A stretch of DNA of 64,000 nt from Natronincola ferrireducens (lineage in GTDB: Bacteria > Bacillota > Clostridia > Peptostreptococcales > Natronincolaceae). Positions within the stretch are counted from its first letter, which is position 1; the number at the start of each line of letters is the position of its first letter. The translations under genes and the position numbers were made by a program. The notes under the pieces were generated by a model. The model did not search any database and had not been told where the DNA came from. It saw nothing but the letters and a program-made list of their open reading frames with translations. The stretch lies in assembly GCF_900100845.1 (NCBI RefSeq), contig NZ_FNFP01000004.1, positions 1-64,000 on the forward strand. Direction: 5' to 3'. This document shows, piece after piece, positions 44,911 through 54,949 of the stretch.

Positions 44911-45594
44911 ATGATGGAAAGGTATAACAGAAACATGAAAATGTTATCAAGGGAAGAAAATGAGAGACTAAAGGAGTATAGGGTATGCGTTATTGGGTGT
45001 GGTGGCCTTGGAGGCTATATTATTGAGCTGTTGGGGAGACTGGGGATAGGCCATATTACAGCTGTAGATGGAGATGTTTTTGAAGTAACGAACTTGAATC
45101 GTCAAATTCTATCTAATGAAGAAAATCTAGGGACAAGCAAGGCAAATGCTGCTAAAGAAAGAATGAAGCTAGTCAATTCTCAAATTAATGTTGAAGCACT
45201 GTCCTATAGACTGACAGAAGAAAATAGTGAAGAGATATTAAGGGGTCATGATGTTATTGTGGATGCCTTAGATAATGTAGAAACAAGGTTTGTTCTACAA
45301 GCATCTGCTGAAAGGTTGGGAATACCCTTAGTACATGGGGCAATTGCTGGATGGTATGGTCAAATAACAACAATATTTCCTGGAGATAGAACTTTAGACA
45401 AAATTTATGCTCAAAAGGATATTAATGGTGTGGAAAAGGAGTTGGGGAACCCTTCCTTTACACCAGCTTTAGTAGCTTCTATTCAAGTAAGTGAGGTTTT
45501 GAAGGTTCTTATTAATAGGGGAGAACTTATTCGACATAAAATATTGTTTATTAATACTATGGAACCAGATTATTATATAGCAGAATTAGGATAA
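44911..45594 (+). CDS. ThiF/MoeB/HesA-family E1-like adenylyltransferase
   Basis: A 227-aa ubiquitin-E1-like enzyme that adenylates the C-terminal glycine of a sulfur carrier. CVIGCGGLGGYI (about 26-37) is the ATP motif, VTNLNRQIL supplies the catalytic Arg, and VDALDN the Asp. The CxxC zinc motifs of MoeB/ThiF are absent, making it the compact HesA-like type. No carrier gene is adjacent; the MoaD-like protein at 22108 is a candidate partner. ATG 44911 has AGGGGGG at 44896-44902. Confidence 0.9.
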   Translation: MMERYNRNMKMLSREENERLKEYRVCVIGCGGLGGYIIELLGRLGIGHITAVDGDVFEVTNLNRQILSNEENLGTSKANAAKERMKLVNSQINVEALSYRLTEENSEEILRGHDVIVDALDNVETRFVLQASAERLGIPLVHGAIAGWYGQITTIFPGDRTLDKIYAQKDINGVEKELGNPSFTPALVASIQVSEVLKVLINRGELIRHKILFINTMEPDYYIAELG

Positions 45595-45786
45595 TAATGT
45601 TTTGAAAATCATACTAAACAGTACATATAAAATGACACTTAGTTTGGTTATCTATAAGGAATTTTTACTCCCTGTGAATTGTAGTTCGAGCTATCTTATG
45701 TAGCACTTTATGTTAATACGATGAAGAATAAATAGACTTTACAATGAGAGTAGGAACAACAGGTTAAAGAAATGAGGGATAAAGCT

Positions 45787-46557
45787 ATGAAGATTGACTT
45801 TATTGTCTGTGAAGACAATCCCAAAACAAGAAAAACTATTTGTGATTGGTTAGGGATTTATACGAATAACAAAGAGGTTCAACTACTATTGGCTACATCT
45901 GAACCAGAGGAAGTTCTTGCTGCAATCCAAAAGGAGGAAGGAATCAAAATCTGTCTGTTAGATATCAATATAAATAAAAGTATCAACGGTGTAGCCTTAG
46001 CGGAAAAGATAAAAAGTATTAACCCCCATACAAAAATTGTTTTTATAACTGCCTATGCGGAATGGGCAGTAGAAAGTCTCAATAGAAATATTGAGCCCTT
46101 TGCCTATCTCACAAAGCCTTTAGATAGACAAACCTTTGATTGGCACATAAAAAGGCTATTAAAGAAGGTGAATGAGCTATATAATGGCCAAGCCTATGGA
46201 GAAAAGGAGGTTTTCATAAAGCTGGAGGCCTATGGTCGTAGCCACTATAAAAAACTAGAGACAATTACCCACGTTGAAACCTATCATAAGGAGGGATATC
46301 TTACAGTCCATACTCTTCAAGGAGAAAAAATCATCCATAGAAGCAGATTAAATGATATGCTCTTAAACTTAAATAGGCTTAGCCCCGATACTTTTCTTCA
46401 ATGCTACAAATCTATAATTGTAAATCCCCGTCATATAGAAGTTATTGATAAAAAGGAAGGAGAAATCCTACTGAAGGGTGGCAAGAAATTATTTATGTCA
46501 AGAAACAAACGGGTACAGGAAGAAATAGAAAGAAAGATTATGGGGAGTTATTTATGA
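45787..46557 (+). CDS. agrA: AgrA-like LytTR response regulator
   Basis: A 256-aa response regulator. The receiver (about 1-125) has CEDNP, a phospho-Asp in CLLDINI and the K of YLTKPLD; a LytTR DNA-binding domain (about 145-250) contains VETYHKEGYLTVHT and CYKSIIVNPRHIEVI. LytTR domains bind short direct repeats about 21 bases apart. ATG 45772 is in frame, but ATG 45787 has GAGGG in front and begins the receiver, so it is preferred. It overlaps the kinase gene by 4 bases. Expected to respond to AgrC and the peptide from agrBD, which lies opposite. Confidence 0.93.
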   Translation: MKIDFIVCEDNPKTRKTICDWLGIYTNNKEVQLLLATSEPEEVLAAIQKEEGIKICLLDININKSINGVALAEKIKSINPHTKIVFITAYAEWAVESLNRNIEPFAYLTKPLDRQTFDWHIKRLLKKVNELYNGQAYGEKEVFIKLEAYGRSHYKKLETITHVETYHKEGYLTVHTLQGEKIIHRSRLNDMLLNLNRLSPDTFLQCYKSIIVNPRHIEVIDKKEGEILLKGGKKLFMSRNKRVQEEIERKIMGSYL

Positions 46558-47876
46558 TGAATGTTGATAATTTTAGAAGTATTATAGTTATTGCAATGGA
46601 GGCTTTAATATATATTAATGTTTTAAGAATCTTTATAAAAGTACCCAGCAACAAATTTTTACCACTATATCTTTCTATATTTATATCAGGGATAGCACTA
46701 GTTACTCTACACAGTGAAATGCAATATTTTTATTATTTTAAAACGGCATTAGGATTATTAATTTTTGGAGCTATTACAATCATAACACTGAAAATAGAAT
46801 TTTTAAAAACAATGTTTATGCTATTTATTTATGCCATTTTAACCTTATTAGGTAATGTTCTTTCGATTTTTACAATGCTATTTATATTAAATGTAACAAC
46901 GATAGAAATTCAAAATGATACAGGATTATTTTTCACAGCTAATTTAATATCCTTTAGTATAATCGCATTATTACTCTATATATTGAAATATATCATTTTA
47001 TACAAACGTTATGGTAAATCAATGCAAGTTAAAAGTAAAAACATCGCTTTTTACATTTTAACTGTATTTTCTATGCTATTTATAAATCTATACACATTTC
47101 TTTATCATGTACATGAAATGGAAATATTTATTTCTATTTTACACATTATTTTGATTGTTGCTTATATCACGATTTCTCTTAATTATACTTTTTTAGAAAA
47201 TGACTTTTTATATCAAAAAAAACTATATAAAAATCAGCAGGAGTATCTTAGGGTTATAGAAAATTTATTGAATGGCTATCGGGAGCTAAAGCATGGATGG
47301 CAAAATTACTTGACGGGCTTTTCTGGTTTTATTTATGGGGAGGAAAGAAGTTGGGAGGGACTAACGGAATATTATGAATCAGTGATAAAGAAGACCAAAC
47401 ACCTAACAAACGACTCCCTATCTGTCCTTAGAAAAATTAAAAGCTATATTTTACTAGGGCTGTTTATTGAAAAAATCAATGAAGCGGAAGCGGAAGGTAT
47501 CCATGTTCATATCAACATTACAGGAGAAGAATTAAAGATGGGCCAGGATTGTGACTTCCAAATAGATTTAAGCTTTATGTTGGGAAATTTTTTAGACAAT
47601 GCTGTCCGTCATGCTAAAGAGGCGGATATACCTATGATATGGATTATAATCGATAATAGAGGAGATTATATTGACTTTATTATCAAAAACACCTTTAATA
47701 TCATGGGGACAGAAGCCACACAACGCTTTGACAGTGGACATGGCTTAAAATTAGTTGGAGAAAAGGTAAAAAAATATCCCTTTATTGTCCACAATACCAT
47801 TATAGATGAGGATGTGTTTACTCAAGAGCTAATTGTGGAACAGCATATACCTCACACAATGGGAGAACTGGCATAA
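46554..47876 (+). CDS. agrC: AgrC-like sensor histidine kinase
   Basis: A 440-aa peptide receptor kinase. Six or seven transmembrane helices (about 8-200) form the sensor; the dimerisation helix holds the phospho-His in ELKHGWQNYLTGF (about 245-257), and a GHKL ATPase follows with N box MLGNFLDNAVRHAKE and GHGLKLVGE. This topology is typical of AgrC, the receptor for cyclic peptides. Its ATG overlaps the agrA stop (ATGATG). Converges on agrD/agrB across a shared terminator, so the system is divided in two transcripts. Confidence 0.93.
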   Translation: MMNVDNFRSIIVIAMEALIYINVLRIFIKVPSNKFLPLYLSIFISGIALVTLHSEMQYFYYFKTALGLLIFGAITIITLKIEFLKTMFMLFIYAILTLLGNVLSIFTMLFILNVTTIEIQNDTGLFFTANLISFSIIALLLYILKYIILYKRYGKSMQVKSKNIAFYILTVFSMLFINLYTFLYHVHEMEIFISILHIILIVAYITISLNYTFLENDFLYQKKLYKNQQEYLRVIENLLNGYRELKHGWQNYLTGFSGFIYGEERSWEGLTEYYESVIKKTKHLTNDSLSVLRKIKSYILLGLFIEKINEAEAEGIHVHINITGEELKMGQDCDFQIDLSFMLGNFLDNAVRHAKEADIPMIWIIIDNRGDYIDFIIKNTFNIMGTEATQRFDSGHGLKLVGEKVKKYPFIVHNTIIDEDVFTQELIVEQHIPHTMGELA

Positions 47877-47909
47877 AAAAGGATGCCCTTAGTTAAAGGC
47901 ACCTTTTTT
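47875..47909. terminator. Bidirectional terminator between agrC and agrD
   Basis: AAAAAAGGATGCC (47875-47887) pairs with GGCACCTTTTTT (47898-47909) with one mismatch; A and T tails suit both strands. Confidence 0.85.
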
Positions 47910-47921
47910 GCTAACGGTTTT

Positions 47922-48056
47922 CTACTCTTCCAGCATAGATTCTGGCATTTTTGGCTCTCTTAACACCCACATCACACAACCTGAATAAACTGTAAACATA
48001 AAGGCAAAGCTACTTAACATGGTGGCTAGTGTAGCAAACAACTTGCTCTTTTTCAT
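47922..48056 (-). CDS. agrD: AgrD cyclic-lactone autoinducer peptide precursor
   Basis: A 44-aa peptide, shorter than usual gene-finding limits. It has an MKKSKLFATL amphipathic start, a hydrophobic middle, then YSGCVMWV followed by an acidic/Pro tail (REPKMPESMLEE). This matches AgrD: the ring Cys27 with four more residues (CVMWV, compare Listeria CFMFV before YEPK) would form a thiolactone, cut after Val31 by AgrB. ATG 48056 has AAGGAGGAG upstream. It overlaps the end of agrB by 47 bases in another frame. The exact N-terminal trim of the peptide is unknown. Confidence 0.9.
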   Translation of the reverse strand: MKKSKLFATLATMLSSFAFMFTVYSGCVMWVLREPKMPESMLEE

Positions 48057-48663
48057 TAGTTTCTCCTCCTTTTAATTTAAATAATTTATACATCCAGGGA
48101 GTAGTAAAGATACTCTCCCAAAAGACCCCTAAGGTAATTAATTTTCCATAAGGATTTCCCATATTCATTAAAGCCATGATAAATAATAACAGTATCACAG
48201 CCAACAGTTTTTTCCTCAGTTTTTTTCTAAGGACAGCACTCCTTAAGGGACGAGCTGCTGTAGCTGCTGGAGCAAAGCAATATAAAAGCCCACAGCTAAC
48301 TCCCCAAAGAACTAAGATCAAATACCAAGGAAAAACATAAAAGATACTCATGAAGGTTATACCAAATAACAAAATAAAGCTTCCGATAAAACAGCTGAAG
48401 TCATCCTTCAGATGAATGCCCCAAGCATAGGCTCGGACAAGACCGTAGCTCAGCAATGCAACGGCAAAGTAGACTAAAAACTTATCTATACGAAAGTGAA
48501 AGAATATAGCTGCACTTAAAAGTGCAACAAATTTAGGCAGGGCTATAAAAAATATAGCAAGGCCGTATTCGATTCTTTCTAAATCCTTTTGACTTTTTTG
48601 GGGCAGGCACTCCCCTATAAAGGAGTAGGTTAAATGCTGGGCCATTTTTTCTGGAAAAGCCAT
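48010..48663 (-). CDS. agrB: AgrB peptide-processing membrane endopeptidase
   Basis: A 217-aa polytopic membrane protein with four to six helices. It has the catalytic pair of AgrB, His and Cys seven residues apart in WGIHLKDDFSC (S. aureus His77/Cys84), and GLVRAYAWGIH upstream of it. AgrB cleaves the AgrD C-terminal tail and forms the thiolactone. ATG 48663 has AAAGGA 9 bases ahead; nearby ATG/TTG codons up to 48672 are less suited. The 3' end overlaps agrD. Minus strand, opposite to agrAC. Confidence 0.93.
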   Translation of the reverse strand: MAFPEKMAQHLTYSFIGECLPQKSQKDLERIEYGLAIFFIALPKFVALLSAAIFFHFRIDKFLVYFAVALLSYGLVRAYAWGIHLKDDFSCFIGSFILLFGITFMSIFYVFPWYLILVLWGVSCGLLYCFAPAATAARPLRSAVLRKKLRKKLLAVILLLFIMALMNMGNPYGKLITLGVFWESIFTTPWMYKLFKLKGGETNEKEQVVCYTSHHVK

Positions 48664-48823
48664 TTTCATCAATCCTTTGATAAATTTGTAGAAAAACCGA
48701 CTATATAGTACTAAAATCGATATTATTTGTAATCCATAAGAACAGCATAAAAGAAAATAAGTTTTTATAAAAGTATTAATAGATAAAAATGTGTATTCAT
48801 CGATGTACTATTTAAAAAACAAT

Positions 48824-48886
48824 TTATCGAAGAACAGTACTGATTATCGAAGGAACAATAAAGTCCTATAGATCATGCTATATAAT
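48824..48886 (+). promoter_or_regulatory. Direct repeats with a downstream -10, candidate AgrA-type activator site
   Basis: TTATCGAAGAACA (48824-48836) and TTATCGAAGGAACA (48844-48857) are direct repeats 20 bases apart, a spacing typical of LytTR sites. TATAAT (48881-48886) follows with a poor -35 region, so the repeats abut where the -35 would be, the position for an activator. This promoter would drive the 54-aa ORF and PAS kinase. Binding by AgrA is inferred. Confidence 0.55.
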
Positions 48887-48938
48887 CAAAGATATGGATA
48901 TCTTTAATAAAAAGGAAAGATAAAAGGAGGACTTTTGA

Positions 48939-49103
48939 ATGGGGGACAAAGCTTCGGAAAAAGAAATAGAGGAACAGCAACAAAAAAAACAATTAACAGA
49001 GCAAGGAGAAGAAAAAAGTCTCCTACATAATAAAAAAACAATAAGAAACATACAACATTATTCCAATAGAATTGCCAATGTTATACTACCGGATTTGGAG
49101 TAA
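48939..49103 (+). CDS. 54-aa hydrophilic small protein, unknown function
   Basis: A short ORF with a strong ribosome site AAAGGAGG (48923-48930) eight bases before ATG 48939. The protein is very hydrophilic at first (EIEEQQQKKQLTEQGEE), then basic and ends NRIANVILPDLE. No signal or membrane helix and no family I recognise. It lies 33 bases before the PAS kinase start and behind the direct-repeat promoter, so both are probably one operon. It could be a regulator of the kinase or simply a leader ORF. Confidence 0.65.
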   Translation: MGDKASEKEIEEQQQKKQLTEQGEEKSLLHNKKTIRNIQHYSNRIANVILPDLE

Positions 49104-49136
49104 GGGGTTAAGGTGGTAGGGGAAGGAGGAGTAAGG

Positions 49137-50198
49137 TTGGAGTTAACAAAAGAATTATTACATTACAACAAGGAAGCTGCCATTAACGGAATGGAAGACG
49201 TATCTACAATATCCTTTCTAAATGCTTTAGAAGAATTTGTTATTATTATAGATCCTGATAACCATAAAATTGTTTTTGCTAATGATTATGCCAAAAGACA
49301 GAATCCTAACTTAGAGGGAAATTGCTGTTGGGAGGGACTGGGTTATCATCAAAGCTGCTGCTATAATAAAGGCTGTCTTTACAGCAATACTATTGAAGTT
49401 GAAAGCCATAATGGAAGATGGAATGAACACAGGATAGCAGGAATTAAACTACCTAAAAAAACATTGGTTATGGAGACTATTATAGATATTACAGCAAAGA
49501 AGAATAAGGACAAGGGAAAAAATACAAAAGGCAATCTTTTATCTATGGTTTCCCACGAATTAAGAACACCCTTAAATATTATCCTATCAACTATACAGCT
49601 ATTAGAAGCCTATAATAAAGATTGGAATTCTTCTAAAAACCTTAAGCATACCCAAAGAATAAAGAGGGCTACTGAGCAAATCAATAAATTATTAAGAGAT
49701 ATTTTACTGGTGGAAAAGATGGAAGCCCACAAGATAAAATTTACCCCTAAAAAAATTGATGTAGTGAATCTTACAAAATCTACAATTGAACTCCTTAGAG
49801 AAAACATGAAGGAATATGTAGAGATTAACCTTGTTACTCCAAAGGAAGCTTTTGTTGTTAAAGTAGATGAATTCATTATTACAACCATATTAATGAACCT
49901 TATTACCAATGCAATAAAATATTCTAAAGAAAAAAAGGATATAAAGGTACAGCTGGATTTTATCCAAAATAGGATGCTCTTTAAAATTATTGATAAGGGC
50001 ATTGGTATACCTGTAGAAGAACAAAAAAACCTATTTAAACGTTTTTATAGAGCATCTAATGCTGAAAAAATTTCTGGAACAGGATTAGGTCTAGCCATCG
50101 TAAAGGAGCTTGTGGAGCTTCATAAAGGAAGTATAAGCTTTATAAGCAAACAAAATGAGGGAACTACTTTTATGATAGAAATACCTACTGACATATAA
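49137..50198 (+). CDS. Soluble PAS-domain histidine kinase
   Basis: A 353-aa cytoplasmic kinase with no transmembrane helix. A PAS domain (about 18-110, FVIIIDPDNHKIVFANDYA) carries a Cys-rich stretch (NCCWEGLG, then CCYNKGC) that could bind metal or sense redox state. The kinase core has phospho-His in MVSHELRTPLNII, N box NLITNAIKYS, G1 DKGIGI and G2 GTGLGLAI. TTG 49137 follows GGAAGGAGG by 7 bases and is preferred to the in-frame GTG 49113. No response regulator is adjacent. Downstream of a possible AgrA-driven promoter. The orphan resembles kinases that feed sporulation Spo0A (suggestion only). Confidence 0.88.
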   Translation: MELTKELLHYNKEAAINGMEDVSTISFLNALEEFVIIIDPDNHKIVFANDYAKRQNPNLEGNCCWEGLGYHQSCCYNKGCLYSNTIEVESHNGRWNEHRIAGIKLPKKTLVMETIIDITAKKNKDKGKNTKGNLLSMVSHELRTPLNIILSTIQLLEAYNKDWNSSKNLKHTQRIKRATEQINKLLRDILLVEKMEAHKIKFTPKKIDVVNLTKSTIELLRENMKEYVEINLVTPKEAFVVKVDEFIITTILMNLITNAIKYSKEKKDIKVQLDFIQNRMLFKIIDKGIGIPVEEQKNLFKRFYRASNAEKISGTGLGLAIVKELVELHKGSISFISKQNEGTTFMIEIPTDI

Positions 50199-50261
50199 AA
50201 TAACACTTAACTTAGGTGGAGCTTTAGCAATACAGCAAAGGATAAAATATCCTACTCAGCT

Positions 50262-50290
50262 ATAGAGAAGATAAAAACTTCTCTATTTTA
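50262..50290 (+). terminator. Terminator of the PAS kinase operon
   Basis: ATAGAGAAG (50262-50270) pairs with CTTCTCTAT (50278-50286), then TTTTA. Confidence 0.8.
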
Positions 50291-50344
50291 GTGTTTGCTA
50301 TTATAAAGTGGTATAATAAAAAAAGGGGTAGGTCAATAAAGACA

Positions 50345-50392
50345 AAATAAAACTGCATCCTTAGGATTCTCCAATCTATTTAAGGATACAGT
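50345..50392 (-). terminator. Terminator of the T-box-controlled small gene
   Basis: On the minus strand ACTGTATCCTTA (50381-50392) pairs with TAAGGATGCAGT (50352-50363) with one mismatch, followed by TTTATTTTG. Confidence 0.75.
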
Positions 50393-50476
50393 ATAGTCCA
50401 ACAGGTATTTAATAACATTTTAATAAACCTCATAAATTTATTTACCAAGCATAGTAATTAGCAACAAATCGATGCT

Positions 50477-50677
50477 TTAGAATATAAAGTCTTCATCCAT
50501 AGGACCTGCTCCCCAAAAATTCAAGTTACAACCACTGTTAACTAAGTAATACTCTATAAGTGAGGCATAATTTTTTTCCTGCTCACTTTTTACAAGGGTT
50601 AATTGTTTCTCAGGATTTATTGAGGACCCTAATGAATCATCATTATTATTTGAAAATTCTAACTTTTTACCCAACAT
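50477..50677 (-). CDS. 66-aa orphan protein under T-box control
   Basis: The ORF starts at ATG 50677 with GGGAGGTGAAAAAATG, a strong ribosome site, and fills the space between a T-box leader and a terminator, so it is almost surely expressed alone. The protein is hydrophilic, Asn/Ser-rich at first (SNNNDDSLGSS), with a helix-like middle and a distinctive tail (SGCNLNFWGAGPMDEDFIF) containing one Cys and one Trp. No signal peptide or known domain. A T-box predicts expression on low charged tRNA, here apparently tRNA-Ile. It could be a starvation-induced regulator or peptide precursor, or the remnant of a longer operon. Confidence 0.75.
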   Translation of the reverse strand: MLGKKLEFSNNNDDSLGSSINPEKQLTLVKSEQEKNYASLIEYYLVNSGCNLNFWGAGPMDEDFIF

Positions 50678-50712
50678 TTTTTCACCTCCCTATAAAATAA
50701 GTTGTCTTTTTT

Positions 50713-50970
50713 AATAAAAAACTCGCCCATGAAAAATACTTTTCAAGGACGAGATATTACCCGTGGTACCACCTTAATTGCATCTAAAAAAATGCCTCTT
50801 CTTATGGTTCTAACAAACCTCAGCCCTTATCGAGGCCAATCGGCATCTATTACTACTTGGTTCATAGATGCTGTTCAGGAGTGATTTGTATTTTATCTAT
50901 AGTATTGGCTTCCAGCCAAGGCCAACTCTCTAGAACTATTCCCTTAAAATACCCTTCTCCCTCTTCACAT
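50713..50970 (-). promoter_or_regulatory. T-box riboswitch leader, probable Ile specifier (AUC)
   Basis: On the minus strand AAGGTGGTACCACGG (50761-50775) is the T-box, followed by a terminator (CTCGTCCTTGAAAA 50740-50753 with TTTTCATGGGCGAG 50722-50735 and T residues). Stem I pairs GTATTTTA with TAAAATAC and GGAG with CTCC; the specifier strand between is AAATCA, giving ATC before the A preceding the lower helix (50883-50885). The asnS leader, read the same way, gives AAC. Only the 66-aa ORF follows. The plus-strand frame at 50702-50884 is a shadow. Confidence 0.88.
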
Positions 50971-51163
50971 TAACTAGTATTTAAAATATTTAATATAAAA
51001 TTAAATTATTTATTAATAAGTATTATAACAATATTTATATGCACTGTCAACGGAATTATCAAAAAAATTTAACTATTTATTTAATTTATTTAATTTTAAC
51101 AATACAAGAGTTATCTTTATCCTTTTACATACGGCTAAAATTTCTTCTGAATAAAGGAGTATT

Positions 51164-52093
51164 TTATCGTAGTGATCCGGATACTTGATTAATGTCATAA
51201 GGTGTTTCCTGGTAGACATAATAGTTTAGCCAATTGGTAAATAGAAGGGCACCATGACTTCTCCACACCACCATAGGGGGCTTAGATGGATCGTTATTAG
51301 GAAAATAGTTTTTAGGGGGCTCTATTTCCTTACCGGCAGTTACATCTCGATCATATTCAGATTTTAACGTTAAGGGATCATACTCAGAGTGGCCAGTTAC
51401 GAAAATCTGTCTATTGTCTTTAGAGGCCACAATATAAACGCCACTTTCCACAGATTCCGATAAGATTTCAAGCTGTGGAACCCTTTCTAAATCCTCCCTT
51501 CTTACTTCTGTATGTCTAGAATGGGGGGCATAAAAATAATCATCAAAGCCCCTTAAAAGCTTTATGTTTTTTTTGTTAATGGTATGGGGAAAGACACCAA
51601 ACATTTTATTTTGTAAGGGATATTTTAAAATTCCATAATGATGATATAGTCCTGCCTGAGCCCCCCAACAAATATGAAGGGTGGAGGTGACATTAGTCAA
51701 TGTCCAATCCATAATTTCTTTTAGCTCTTCCCAATAGGTGACTTCATGGAAATCCAAATGCTCTATAGGGGCTCCAGTAATGATAAAGCCATCAAACTTC
51801 TCATCCTTTACCTCATCAAAGGTTTTATAAAAGGTGGTCAAATGCTTTTCCGGGGTATTCTTTGAACTATGATTTTTAGGATGCAGGAGGACAATATCCA
51901 CCTGTAGAGGAGAATTCCCCAATTGTCTTAAGATTTGAACCTCAGTAGTAATTTTTGTAGGCATTAAGTTTAGAATACCAATTTTTAAAGCCCGGATATC
52001 CTGACTCAATGCACGGCTTTCTGTCATGACAAAAATATTTTCCTTGTTTAAAACTTCGGTAGCGGGAAGATTATCGGGTATTTTTACTGGCAT
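51164..52093 (-). CDS. metA: Homoserine O-acetyltransferase, MetA type
   Basis: A 309-aa enzyme of the MetA (HTS) family that acylates homoserine in methionine synthesis. The catalytic Cys is in HICWGAQAG (about 141-149), with His in SHSRHTEV-type context and [10 protein letters not shown]. Residue 111 is Glu (GAPIEHLDF), the residue reported to select acetyl-CoA; E. coli has Gly there and uses succinyl-CoA. Substrate is therefore probably acetyl-CoA, matching the partner metY (O-acetylhomoserine). ATG 52093 with AAGGAGGAA. Second gene of the SAM-riboswitch operon, 30 bases after metY. Confidence 0.95.
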   Translation of the reverse strand: MPVKIPDNLPATEVLNKENIFVMTESRALSQDIRALKIGILNLMPTKITTEVQILRQLGNSPLQVDIVLLHPKNHSSKNTPEKHLTTFYKTFDEVKDEKFDGFIITGAPIEHLDFHEVTYWEELKEIMDWTLTNVTSTLHICWGAQAGLYHHYGILKYPLQNKMFGVFPHTINKKNIKLLRGFDDYFYAPHSRHTEVRREDLERVPQLEILSESVESGVYIVASKDNRQIFVTGHSEYDPLTLKSEYDRDVTAGKEIEPPKNYFPNNDPSKPPMVVWRSHGALLFTNWLNYYVYQETPYDINQVSGSLR

Positions 52094-52123
52094 TTAATGA
52101 AATTCCTCCTTTTGAATCTATTT

Positions 52124-53629
<1,506 letters not shown>

Positions 53630-53640
53630 TTATGTTATAT

Positions 53641-54296
53641 AATTTATCACCCAGTAAAGGTTATGTCAAGGTTTTTTTAAAAAATAAAAATAATTAAATC
53701 TATTTTAAATTTTTCATCTGTTAAATTCTGTTGTTGATTTTATGGTAGTTAATAATATTGAAAAATGTTGGAGCAGGTCATTTATAGAATCCTTCTAAAA
53801 TCCTCAGAAGTACATTAATAAAATTATAGAGCCTATAGAATAAACTGTATATTTATAAAATTATAAAAAATATGTTATAATAATTAAATAGAAATGAATA
53901 AATACATAGATATAATAATCTGTATAAAAAGATAAAACCAGGGATAAAACACGAATTTCAATAGAATTTTGTGCTATTATCAAGAGGAAATTCCCTTATA
54001 CCCTTTAATTATCTATCATATTTAAGAAAAACATATATTTATCTAATATAATTCTACAAATAGTTTAAAAAGTATTTGTTTTGGGTATAAAATATTAAAA
54101 TATTTACTAAAAACAAATAAAAATATAAAAAATATAAATTTAATGAGGATATAATACAAAAATACTTTGCAAATGTGATTTTTATAAATATACAAGTTTG
54201 ACAAAAATATCAAGGGGGTGTGGTAGGCTTCATCTGACCAGAATGAAGTAAGAAAGAGAAAAGAAAGACGATAAGAATAAATAAAGGGAGGATACA
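53641..54296. other. 656-base A+T-rich gap before the GNAT gene
   Basis: No credible gene; the minus frame at 54043-54297 has the low-complexity Ile/Leu/Phe/Tyr composition of random A+T DNA. TTGACA at about 54198-54203 may be part of the promoter of the GNAT gene, but I see no matching -10. No structured RNA recognised. Confidence 0.4.
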
Positions 54297-54920
54297 ATGA
54301 GTATTAACAAAGCTTATGCTCAAGCATTAGGGGCACATGAAGTGGAGGATCTAAAGGTTACGAAGGCAACTGTGGAGGATGTTGAAGGAATATTGGCAGT
54401 AGCAGCTTCTGTAGGAACCGATAGCAAAGACCATAGAAAAGGATTTTTAATGGATAACTATTTAAAGGATAAGAAAAAGTATGGGGAGAAGTTTAAAAAT
54501 GATGTTGAAAATTCAAAGCTATTTTATGTCATTAAAAAAGGAGAACGGGTTTTAGGATTTCTCTTGGCCTACACAAAAGAACAATGGATTAACATGGAAC
54601 CCACTTGGCTTTTTAAGACTATGTGGAAGGGAGATTTTGATAAAAAATCTCTGAAAAAATTTGTTGTTCTCGAAAAAATTGCCGTTCGCTCAAACTTAAC
54701 GGGATTAGGTATAGGAAGTAAGCTATACAAACGATTTAAAGAAGATGCTAAAGCTATGGGGATTAAGGATATGTTTTCCGAGACGATTATTTCACCAAAG
54801 CCAAATTTTGCATCTATGGAATTTGCAATTAAACAACAGTACAATTTGGCAGGGATTCGATACGAAAAATTCGAGGGTAAAGTTCTTACCGACATCGTTT
54901 ATCATAGAAAATTATTATAA
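54297..54920 (+). CDS. GNAT-family N-acetyltransferase
   Basis: A 207-aa acetyltransferase. The acetyl-CoA motif is VRSNLTGLGIGSKLYKRF (about 126-143; R/Q-x-x-G-x-G/A core), with preceding strand VVLEKIAV and GERVLGFLLAYTKEQW. Acts on an amine of unknown substrate; the family has thousands of roles. ATG 54297 follows AGGGAGGA. Monocistronic, converging on the parvulin gene. Confidence 0.88.
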   Translation: MSINKAYAQALGAHEVEDLKVTKATVEDVEGILAVAASVGTDSKDHRKGFLMDNYLKDKKKYGEKFKNDVENSKLFYVIKKGERVLGFLLAYTKEQWINMEPTWLFKTMWKGDFDKKSLKKFVVLEKIAVRSNLTGLGIGSKLYKRFKEDAKAMGIKDMFSETIISPKPNFASMEFAIKQQYNLAGIRYEKFEGKVLTDIVYHRKLL

Positions 54921-54945
54921 AAGACGACCCAACTGGGTCGTCTTT
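54920..54945. terminator. Bidirectional terminator
   Basis: AAAGACGACCC (54920-54930) pairs perfectly with GGGTCGTCTTT (54935-54945), 4-base loop; serves both converging genes. Confidence 0.9.
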
Positions 54946-54949
54946 GTAT

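Noticed and set aside
50702-50884. 60-aa plus-strand ORF
   Set aside because: Lies wholly in the minus-strand T-box leader, so conserved RNA explains the sequence.
54043-54297. 84-aa minus-strand ORF in the gap before the GNAT gene
   Set aside because: Composition is that of random A+T-rich DNA, with no ribosome site.
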